64,000 nt of DNA from Astragalus membranaceus (Eukaryota; Streptophyta; Magnoliopsida; Fabales; Fabaceae): NCBI GenBank assembly GCA_039519185.1, contig CM076851.1, positions 95,229,531 through 95,293,530 of the forward strand. Direction: 5' to 3'. The notes below the pieces were generated by a model. That model was not told where the DNA came from and searched no databases. It was given only the letters and a program-made list of their open reading frames with translations. Made by a program: the position numbers and the translations under genes. Positions 51,780-61,388 of this stretch are shown piece by piece. Positions within the stretch are counted from its first letter, which is position 1. Every line of letters starts with the position of its first letter.

Positions 51780-54765
51780 GCATGCCTCATATCATCAATA
51801 AGAAAACTATGATTCCTAGACAGTGGATGATCAAGGCACATGATAGGGGAGAAGGATAAGTTCCTCTCCATGGAGGGCTTTGATGGAGGACTTGTCATCT
51901 TTGGTAACAATGACAAAGGCTTCATCAAATGAGTTGGTACAGTAGGTAAAATAAACTCTGCCCAGATTCAAAATGTTCAATTTGTTAAGGGATTAAAACA
52001 TAATTTGCTTAGTGTGAGTCAATTATGTGATCCTAGACATGAAGTGATTTTTAAATCTCATGCATGCAATATAAATATCTTAGAGTGTGGAAAAACAACT
52101 TTTACTAGTCATAGAAAAAATAATCTCTATAGAATTTATCTTGATGTTTTGCCTGATCAAATATGTCTCATTTTAAAAAAAGAGGACAAATGGATGTGGC
52201 ATTGGAGATTTCGTTATGTTAGCATGAAAACCCTTTCAAAATTGTCCAAACTTGATTTAGTCAGAGGACTTCCAAAGAATAAGTATGAGAAGGACAAGTC
52301 ATGTGAAGCATGCATTCGAGGAAAACATGCAAAATCATCTTTTAAACCTATCAACATGATGTCGCCACTCTGAAACCTTTGGAACTTCTGTATATGGATC
52401 TATTTGGTCCTACTAAGCATGCTAGCCTAAGTGGAAAAATATGGCTTTGTTATTGTTGATGATTATCCAAGGTTCACATGGGTTATATTTCTGAAACACA
52501 GAGATGGGGCTTTTGAAAGTTTCAAAACATTTCTTAAGAAAGCTCAAAATGAGAAAGGATCTAACATTATTGTAGTAAGAAGTGACCATGGAGGAGAATT
52601 TGAAAATTCAATGTTTAAAACCTTCTTTGAAGATTATGGTGTGTCACACAATTTTTCTTGTCCAAGAACTCCTCAACAAAATGGAGTTGTTGAAAGCAAA
52701 AATAGAACTCTGCAAGAAATGACTAGAACAATGCTCGATGATTTAAAAATTGAAAAGTATTTTTGGGCAGAAGCAATTAACACTGCCTGCTACATTATGA
52801 ATAGAGCAACTATTAGAAAAACTTTCAACAGAACCCCATATGAACTCTGGAGAGGAAAGAAGCACGTCATTTCTTATTTCTATGGATTTGGCTGTGATTG
52901 CTATGTTTTAAATAACAACGACAATTTGGGAAAGTTTGATGCTAAGTCCGACCCAACATTATCTTTTGGATATTCTCTCACATCAACAGCATATAGAGTT
53001 TACAATCTTAGGACTAAGGATGTTGAAGATATCATGCATGTTATATTTATGGAAACTAACAGTTCAACTGATAGAAATGAAGATGGTGTGATAGATGCAG
53101 ATAAGACAAATGAGAAGGGTGATAAACCTCTTGAGAAGACAAAACCAAATTTTGCATTAGACCCTTCTCAACATCAAAAGAACCTTCAAAATCAACTAAC
53201 TCAAGCCTCTGAGCTACCAAGGAGTTGGAGATTGGTGACTAACCATTCTCAAGAGCAAATAATTGGAGAAACTTTCGAACCAGAATTTCCTTTAAAAGAA
53301 AAGCTTCTCATAGTGCTCTAATGTCATAAATAGAGCCAAAAAAATATCAATGAAGCAATTATTGAGGAATCACGGGTAGAAGCAATGCAAGAAGAGCTTG
53401 CTCAGTTTGAGAAGAATGAGGTATGGAACTTAGTTCTATCTCCAAAGCACCAATCTGTTATTAGCACAAAATGGGTCTTTAGAAACAAAATGGATGAGAA
53501 TGGTAAGGTTATCAAAAACAAGGCAAGGCTTGTTGCTCAAGGCTACAATCAACAAGAAGGTATTGACTATGATGAAAAATTTTCTCTCGTTGCTAGGTTA
53601 GAAGCCATTAGAATACTTCTTGCTTATGATGCTCACAAAGATTTCAAACTCTTTCAAATGGATGTCAAAAGTGCTTTACTAAAGGGATTTTTGAATGAGG
53701 AAGTGTATGTACACCAACCTCCCGGTTTTATAGATCAAAAACATCCAAATCATGTTTTCAAATTGACCAATGCCCTATAGGGACTTAAACAAGCTCCTAG
53801 AGCATGGTATGAGAGGGTCAGTACCTTTTTGATCAAAAATGGTTTTTAAAGAGGAAAAATTGATGTTACACTTTTTAGAAAAACACTCAAAGAGGAATTA
53901 TTGATTGTTCAAATTTATGTTGATGACATCATCTTTGGTGCAACAAATGAAAAGCTTTTCAATGACTTTGGAAAATTGATGAAAAGTGATTTTGAAATGA
54001 GTCTCATATATGGGTGAGTTGAGGTATTTCCTATGGCCAATCCAATGCACCCTTCTTCAAGTATTGAAAAAGATGAGAAGGGTAAGCTCGTTTCTGAAAA
54101 GGAGTACAAATGTATGCTAGGCTCTTTATTATACCTCACTGCAAGTAGACCAAACATAGTCTTCTCAGTAGGATTATGTGCTAGATTTCAAACTTCTCCT
54201 AAAGAGTCTCAGCTTATTGCTGTCGAAAGGATTTTTAGATATCTTGTTGGAACACCTAACCTTGGTCTTTGGTACAAAAAGAAAACACATTTTGAGCTTA
54301 TAGGGTATTGTGATGTTGACTATGCTAGAGACAAATTGGAAAGAAAAATCATAAGTGGTTCATGTCAACTACATGGGTAATCACTCATCTCATGATCATG
54401 TAGAAAGCAAAGCACAATTGGCCTCTCAACAACAGATGCTGACTATGTCTATGTTGTTGGGTGTTGTTCTCAAATTTTATGGATCAAGAACCAACTTGAA
54501 GATTTCTCTTTCTCTTTAAGTTACTCAGGTATTCCAATATTTTGTGATAATACAAGTGCTATCAATTTTTCTAAAAACCCTATTCAGCATTCTAGATCAA
54601 AGCACATTGATATCAAGCATCATTTCATTTGAGATCATGTGGAAAGAAAGATATTGAACTTATTTTTTGTGGATACTAAAAATCAACTAGCTGATATTTT
54701 TACTAAACCCCTTTTAGAGGAAAACTTTAGTTCATTAAAACATGCTTCAAATCATTAATGAGAAG
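51780..54765 (+). pseudogene. pol: Copia pol: protease, integrase, RT, RNase H (broken)
   Basis: Protease active site DSG followed by a stop near 51830. GAG_pre-integrase (WHWRFRYVSMKTLSKL) at 52195. Integrase core in 52378-53321 keeps D (MDLFGP, 52397), D (VRSDHGGEF) and E (QQNGVVESKNR). RT from 53385 (WNLVLSPKHQSVISTKWVFR) with YVDDIIFG at about 53918. A deletion separates it from 54033, where the RNase H part (GSLLYLTASRPNIVFSVG) starts; 54545-54745 has HSRSKHIDIKHH and ADIFTKPL. Stops at about 51828, 52371, 53778 and 53848. The catalytic triad and YVDD survive by chance; the gene cannot yield a full protein. Confidence 0.85.
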
Positions 54766-55519
54766 GGTCATGTCATACCCCAATTTTGTCCGACTAATCG
54801 AAAAATCCCAAAAATTTTATCGCTTCGCATATTGTTCTAAATGCGGGTGTATTTGACACTCTCGTGCAACGGTTTTGTTTGGCGCTCGTTGTTTTCAAAA
54901 AAAGAGAGTCCAACAAATAATAAAAAATAATAAACGCAAGCGCGTGTCGGTTTCGAGTCGTGTGAGCAAATGCGTCGGTGCGCTTTTAGTTTTACCGTTT
55001 TACGCGCATGCGTGTTCTGATCGCGTGCGCGTTCCTAGTCTTAGGGTGAACGCGCGTTTCATTTCGAGTCGTCGTGTCGGTACGCGTTGTTTTTACCGCT
55101 TTTATTATCATAAAGAAAAAATAATAAAAATAATAATAATAAATAGTAATAATAATTTAAAATCAGCTGTCCCTTTATTTATTTTGTCACACATTCAAAC
55201 AAAAATTAAGGTGGATAGTACCACAAAAAAAGGGGAGTCAACTCTTTTATACATTGAGACAAAAATAAAAACAAAAAATTAATTAAAACAAAATTAAAAA
55301 AAGAGGAACAGCAGGCGCTGCCTTTGCTGTTGTTGTGGCAGGAGGTATTTTGAGGATGAAGCCCAAATTCCCTTCTCCTTGCCTCTTGGCTTTTCACTTT
55401 TTTGGCAAAAACAGGTTGCTGCCCCTGCTGCTCCTTGCTGCTCCACTGCAACAGCAACAAACTGGTCCCCTTAGGGTTTTGATCCCCTGCTCAGCACCCA
55501 CCTACACCATAATTTTGCC

Positions 55520-55527
55520 TATAAATA
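55520..55527 (+). promoter_or_regulatory. Ogre LTR TATA box
   Basis: GCCTATAAATAC context, the expected promoter core of the U3 region. Confidence 0.65.
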
Positions 55528-56040
55528 CAATGAACAGAAGCCAGTATTAAAAAAAGGGAGATACACATAGATAACAAGATACACACAGTAAAAGAAACAC
55601 ACAATACGATAGAGAGAAGTCATAGTTGGGAGAGACAGAGCACAAGATTTGGTTCAGAAGAAAGAAGGAGTCTGCTGTTTTTTTTGGAACCAGGTTAGTT
55701 TCTAAACTTATTTAGTCATTGTTGTGGCCCCAATTTACTTGTTCTCACTCCTGTTATATAGATGATATAGTATTGTTTTAAAAAAAAAAAGTTTTCACTG
55801 ATGTGTGTAGCTTAGATTCTGGCTCCTGTATTATGCTGCAAATAAAGTTTTTCTCTTCTCAAAGTATATATATATATATACATACATGTATACATACACT
55901 ATTATTTTTGAGGGAACAGACCTATAGATAGACTAATAAATCAAACACGAAAAATTTTTCTTATGAGCAGAGGAAACTTTTTTTTTTTTTTTTATGAAAA
56001 AAAAGAGAAAAGGTTTTGCTTATGAACCAAGCAGTAGAAT

Positions 56041-56041
<1 letters not shown>

Positions 56042-56101
<60 letters not shown>
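56042..56101. repeat. (GA)n microsatellite in Ogre LTR
   Basis: About 30 GA dinucleotides with one AAAG break near the start. Confidence 0.95.
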
Positions 56102-56106
<5 letters not shown>

Positions 56107-57865
56107 AGCCATACCCCCCACTCCGGCCACCGTGTGTGGTGGTCGCCACCGTGTGTGGTGGTTGCCGCCGCCTCCTACACGGCCCTCTTCGCGAACAGCC
56201 CTCTCCTCCCCGTCGCGTGGCAGAAACCGTCGTTGTCCCCTTTCTGAACCACAGATGTCGTCGCTGACAGCACACCGCCGAGCCGTCGCCGTCCCCGTCG
56301 TAGCCCAGCCGCGAAAACCGTAGCCAAACCGTCGCGTCAGCCCATATACGGTGACAGAATCACCGGATCCCCTTTACCCCTTTCTCCTCGTCACCGCTGG
56401 CTATGGAACGGCCGGTCAGCAACACCTCCGAACGCCTCGCCGTGAGCAAGCATTGCACCATCGCGAGCTCTTCCTCCCCGGCGATCTCACCGCCGTCGAC
56501 CTCCCCCATTCTCCCACCTTCGCGAAACTCTTCCCTCTCTCTCACCTAAAATTTTCGCACTCTCTCTCTTAAAAATGGTGATGCGGCGCTGAAGATCAAA
56601 GATTAGGGTTCAGCAAATAGTTTGTTTCCACTTATATATGCCTTCTTTTTTTTCCCTTTCTTTTTTTTGTTGTTTTAAAATTCTGGTTACTATTCGCACA
56701 CCACCAATTCCATTATACACTCCCCTGAAAAGCCCATGAACTCGTGGACTAGTACAGAAACTGGGCTGCTGCTCACTATTTGCACTCCCATTTTAATAAT
56801 ACAGCCCTCCTTTTATTTGCACCCCCCATTTTACTATTTCACCCCCTGTTTTTCTTTTCAAATTTTATTTCTTTCCCCTAGATAAACGTTTTTTTTTACA
56901 AAACCTTTTTCCCAAATGATAAATATTCTTTTCCCTAAACGAACTTATTTTTTCTCAAACCTTTTTTAAATGATGGATAAATATTTCCCCGAACGAAAAT
57001 CAATCCAATTGCAAATTCCTTTCATCACGACGTTCTCTTCAATTAAAACCAACGAAGACACTTTTCAAAAACAAATCTTTTCAAACGTCGAAATCAAAAC
57101 TAATCATCATTAATGATCACTCGCGCCGTTGCCGTTTGATTGTGGGTGATGATTTCATTCCTGTGAGAGCTAGTAGTGTGGCCACTCTAAACCGTTGTTG
57201 TTTGGTGCTCACAAACGCTCTCCTTCAATCGCGAAAACCTTTTCAATGCTCAAAATAAAAACCGATTATCATTAATCATCACTCGCGCCGTTGCCGTTTG
57301 GTCGTTAATGATAATTCATTTTCATAAGAGTAGTAGTGTGACCACTCTAAACCGTTGTTGTTTGGTCACTACGAACGCTCAACCCCTTTGCGAAAAACTC
57401 CAAAAAGATTAAAAAACAAAAACCGTTTTCCAAACGAACGAGAACTACGTAGCTTTGAATTCTCCATCGCACCGGGAGATACGTAGGAGCGGGCCACGTC
57501 CCGTCAAGCACTTCTTTCTAAAAACCCTTTTTCCTCCTTTCTCGCCAAAAAATAAAATTTTCATTAAGTCTTTTCTTTCTCTCTTCGAAAAAGGGCAAAT
57601 TTAAGTATTTTCCAAATCAGCACTTAAAACCACACGTTTAATTAAAGGTTCCCTTTCGGTAGAAAGGAGGCGTGGGGTGCTAAAACCTTCCCCATACCTA
57701 ACCGACCCCCGAACCTACATCTCTAGTTTTCAGAAGACCATCCGCCTTGTTTAAAAGACCTTTTTTCAATGTTTTGGTCTTAAAATTAAAATATTGATGG
57801 CGGCTTCCAAATTTTTCCACGTTGTCAAACGAAAAGTCCCAAACCGGATTTTTCGGGCGCAACAG

Positions 57866-57883
57866 CTGGCGACTTCACTGGGG
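57866..57883 (+). other. Ogre primer binding site
   Basis: TGGCGACTTCACTGGGGA, 2 bases after the LTR; resembles the tRNA-Arg-type primer site known from Ogre elements. Confidence 0.75.
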
Positions 57884-58925
57884 ACTTTTCTTTTTTAAGT
57901 GGGTCAAGCCTAACTAATTAAATGTGTGGTTTAGTGTGCTATCGATGCGATTTGGATACTTTGTTTGCTTCTATCCCTTTTCGGTTTGTTCTTCTTATCA
58001 TGTTGTATGCATGTGCATTTGTTTTCTCTCCTTCCATGTTTATTTTTCCTCGTCTTTGCTTATGTGCTTAGTACCCTAATGCATTTCCCCCCATCTTGTT
58101 ATGTTCCCCTCTTCTCGGCTCCCTTTCCCGAGGAAAGCAAAGCACTTGATTATTGTTGAAACCCTAGGCTAGCTAATTTGATATTGAACCCTAGGTAGAC
58201 AACATGTTATCACTTGCTATTGTTTGGACTGTTCGGGGTTTTCCTTCGCAGGTGGGGTATATGTGGGTAGTTTTAGGCGGTATGTCCCCGCTACACACAC
58301 TCACCCCCTTATGATTATGAGCTTTGAGAGAGGCCTAAAACCCAAGGTCTGAAAAACACCTAGGAGAGTGGAAACGAGTAGTGACTGCCAATTGGACCGA
58401 TGTCCTTCTGCTCTCACGAAAGTTTCAGCCAGAGTATGCTCTTTATGGTACCTCACACCAGATGGCATTCCATCGTTGTGGGTGTTATCATAAAAGAGAT
58501 TTAGCTCTGGTAGCCTTTGCGAGGGAGTGAATAGAGCCACATGGGAGGGTTACCCTTTAAATTGCCCTAGATCGTAGGTCTCACCCCTTTTTAGGTCACA
58601 AGGGCTTTCCAAATTGTGTGCTGCATTGTAAACTAGGCACGTTTTCAAAAAGAAAAGGAGATTTTTCGAAAAAAGAGAAAATAGAGAAAGAGTTACCGTT
58701 GTAACCTTTCTTTCGCCGGTCTGTACGAAGTGACATATGAACCACTTTATTTTAAAAAAAAAAAGAGGGAGTGAAAGAGTTACCGATGTAGCCTTTCTCA
58801 TACCGGTCCATATGAAATAACGTACGACCCGCATTTTCCAAAAAAACTTGAATCACTGCCAATAAGGACTGGTCTCTGAGTTACATAGACATAGAACATC
58901 ATCATCATCATTTACACATCATCCT
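57884..58925 (+). other. Ogre leader
   Basis: About 1 kb of untranslated leader between primer site and ORF1. GAAAGAGTTACCG-containing segments at about 58685 and 58765 are imperfect direct repeats. No coding signal. Confidence 0.6.
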
Positions 58926-61106
58926 TTGCATAAAACATACATTTTCGATAATTTTCGCATGCATCTTTGCATTTCATCATGGTTTGCTTACCGAGAACCC
59001 CAAGTAATGAGAAATTTTTGTCATAGATACGGCATGGAATCTAGAAGGGAAACGGTGTATACTCCAAGGTACCCCGTTGTAAACAAGGTAGATGTGACTA
59101 GCCTGAAAAAATGGGCTGACCTGATGGGACCTATTGAAAAGGGATCGTTTGATAATGCTTATGGGAACCTCCGGAAGTTGTTGTTGCTAGAGGTGCAGAC
59201 TGAGGCTATTGTGGCTTTGAGTAGATTCTATGACCCAGAAATCAGGTGCTTTCTTTTCAAAAATTTTCAAATGGCACCCACATTGGAGGAATATCAGCAG
59301 ATTTTGGGTTTCACTCAGACCGAAGCTGTCCCCTACCGGTATCAAGAACAGTACTACACAGATGAGGGGTTCGCTGCATTATTGCAAGTAAGTGTAGAGG
59401 ATCTGAAGCTCCAAAAGCAAAAGAGAAACAATGTGATAGGTTTCCCGCAGAGCTACCTTGAAGGTTTAATGGGAGCCTATGCTAGAAGTAAAAATTGGGT
59501 TGTCTTCAAGCGAGTTTTGGCCTTAGCAATTTTTGGGGTTGTTCTTTTTCCGCAGATTGAGAGGTATGTGGATGTGACCGTTATTGGTATTTTCCTAGCT
59601 TTTCAGAATAGGAAGAGTCCCATCAATCCAATTCCCGCCATCCTTGCTGACACTTATTCTGCTTTCACTCATCATTGTGAGTTGAGAAGGAAGAAAATCT
59701 CTTGCTCTTCTCACCTGTTGTATGCATGGCTTCTCATTCATGCCTTCACCAACCCAACACGAGTGGAAAAGTTGATTAGCTACGCTGTAACTTGTGAGGT
59801 GAAAGCTATGAGTATTCAAGAGTGGATCCAGTTTCTAGGGGGTCTAGATGAACACTCGATCCACTGGTATCTCTCATCTTGCTGGGAAGACAGGCCCGAG
59901 GTGGTCTTCCGCTGTGGTAGTTTTCAAAATGTCCCGCTGATGGGCACTAAGGGATGCATCAACTACAACCCGTCTCTGACTCTGAGGCAATTAGGGTATC
60001 CGATGAGGAATTCGCCTACTGAAGATATGATATTCCCGCTTTACATCTATGAAGGAGGACCAAAAGATGACAGTTTGCTTAGAAAGGTCTTGCAAGCCTG
60101 GAGTACGGTGGTTCGCATGGGAAAAGTAGAGCTCGCTCAGAGGACTAGTGGTATCACCTTCGCTCAGTGGCTCGGAAAAAGGATCCAGAATGTTCCACTG
60201 CCTTACCAAAAAGAGTTGCGAGTCGAGAGGGAAGTAGTAGACGCCAGTGCCCCTGTTGTCGAAGAATTAGGCGAAGTTAAGTTGGCTCTGATGAAGGCAG
60301 AGGAAGAGAAGAAATCTTTGCAAGCTGAGATAGAGAAGATGGCCCTGAAGAACAAGAGGTTGAAAGAAGAAAATGCCCTGAAGTCTGCTACCATTGAGAG
60401 TTTCAGTCAGAAACTAAAAGGGGAAGAGGAGAGCAAGTTAGAAGTTCAAAGGTATCTGCAAGGAGCCAAGGAGGAAATCAAGAGACGAAGCTTGAAAGAG
60501 AAGAAGGCCCTGGAAGAAGCCAATCAGTGGAAAGAGTTATGGGATGAAGCAAAAATGGGAGAGAGAACGGCGAAAAGCTTGCTTGCCAAGTCAAAGAGAG
60601 AATCCCGCATGTTACAAGCTGAATGGGAGAGTAAGTTAGACAGTGTTGTGCAAGAGAGAGACTCTTTTGAGAACATCCTCAGGGAATATCAGCGGGCCCT
60701 AAAAGCAGAGCAAGAGGATTCTGATGAGTTGAAGAAGCGTCTTTGTCACATCAGCAATGCATACCTGCAAGTGAGGGATGAAAGTCAGTATTGGGAACAT
60801 CGCTATGTTGAGCTGCTCGGTAGGATTGAAGAGCAGGCAGTCATCATTGAGCTGAGGGATGAAGTTCAACACTGGAAGGATAGGTTCTCCAAGCTATCAG
60901 AGTCGGTCAACCAGGCTCTTGCGGATGTGCCCAAGAAATTAAGAAAAGCTGAAACTGAGATGCATCCCCTCAACACCCCGCTTGAGGTGTACAAATTTGT
61001 GGAGTACTGCAGAGCCCTAGTTGAGGAAGCCAAAGGAAAAGCCGGAAGTACCTCTACCAACAACAAGAGGAAAAGGAGTGGAAATATCAAAGCTCTTTGT
61101 ATTTGA
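58926..61106 (+). CDS. Ogre ORF1 protein
   Basis: 726-codon intact frame before gag. The true start may be a later Met (VMRNFCHRYGMES, about residues 28-37), since the first 25 residues look like leader. The globular N-terminal part (to about 430) has WADLMGPIEKGSFDNAYG, LRKLLLLEVQTEAIVALSRF and QWIQFLGGLDEHSIHWYLS, typical of the plant ORF1 family (DUF7745-like) carried by Ogre. Residues about 445-680 form a long Glu/Lys-rich coiled coil. The C-terminus is basic (NNKRKRSG). Function unknown; proposed roles in assembly or localisation are inference. Its full length in this copy argues for recent activity. Confidence 0.85.
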   Translation: MHKTYIFDNFRMHLCISSWFAYREPQVMRNFCHRYGMESRRETVYTPRYPVVNKVDVTSLKKWADLMGPIEKGSFDNAYGNLRKLLLLEVQTEAIVALSRFYDPEIRCFLFKNFQMAPTLEEYQQILGFTQTEAVPYRYQEQYYTDEGFAALLQVSVEDLKLQKQKRNNVIGFPQSYLEGLMGAYARSKNWVVFKRVLALAIFGVVLFPQIERYVDVTVIGIFLAFQNRKSPINPIPAILADTYSAFTHHCELRRKKISCSSHLLYAWLLIHAFTNPTRVEKLISYAVTCEVKAMSIQEWIQFLGGLDEHSIHWYLSSCWEDRPEVVFRCGSFQNVPLMGTKGCINYNPSLTLRQLGYPMRNSPTEDMIFPLYIYEGGPKDDSLLRKVLQAWSTVVRMGKVELAQRTSGITFAQWLGKRIQNVPLPYQKELRVEREVVDASAPVVEELGEVKLALMKAEEEKKSLQAEIEKMALKNKRLKEENALKSATIESFSQKLKGEEESKLEVQRYLQGAKEEIKRRSLKEKKALEEANQWKELWDEAKMGERTAKSLLAKSKRESRMLQAEWESKLDSVVQERDSFENILREYQRALKAEQEDSDELKKRLCHISNAYLQVRDESQYWEHRYVELLGRIEEQAVIIELRDEVQHWKDRFSKLSESVNQALADVPKKLRKAETEMHPLNTPLEVYKFVEYCRALVEEAKGKAGSTSTNNKRKRSGNIKALCI

Positions 61107-61388
61107 GCTTCTTTATTGTAATTTTCCATTTTGTTTTATTGTACCTTTCCTTTTTCAATCATTGTATCAGAATGTCGTACTCAGATTTTGAAGTATTTTG
61201 TTTAAATACACCCGTTTCGCTTCCAGATTCCAATTTCAGTATGATCCAAAGAAAGTGATATAACAAAAATAATCAAAGATTTACCTGCGTATCTATGACA
61301 AGACATAATACGCTGCGATTCTCGGCAAGAAAAACTAAACACGCATTCATTCGCATTGCATTTCATTTATTCGTTCTTGTGTTCATAA
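61107..61388 (+). other. Spacer between Ogre ORF1 and gag
   Basis: 282 bp, T-rich near ORF1, no coding signal. Possible splice or reinitiation region. Confidence 0.5.

Larger units (their letters stand above)
48196..54770 (+). mobile_element. SIRE-like Ty1/copia element, decayed and interrupted
   Basis: From a probable LTR start (TGTTGAGAAG, 48196) through gag, protease, integrase, RT and RNase H (copia order, INT before RT) to the end of pol near 54760. The 3' LTR is not visible because an Ogre LTR starts at 54771. The large LTR, Lys-rich gag and TTGACTTCAATTGG primer context suggest the SIRE/Maximus lineage. Many stops and frameshifts. Confidence 0.8.
54771..57863 (+). repeat. Ogre 5' LTR
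   Basis: 3093 bp, TG...CA. TATA box TATAAATA at 55520-55527, with transcription likely starting about 30 bp downstream. It contains (GA)n at 56042-56101, a GC-rich block 56105-56545 and an internal duplication at 57090-57380. Short frames inside are compositional. Confidence 0.88.

Noticed and set aside
55994..56323. Arg/Glu-repeat frame in the Ogre LTR
   Set aside because: Translation of the (GA)n microsatellite.
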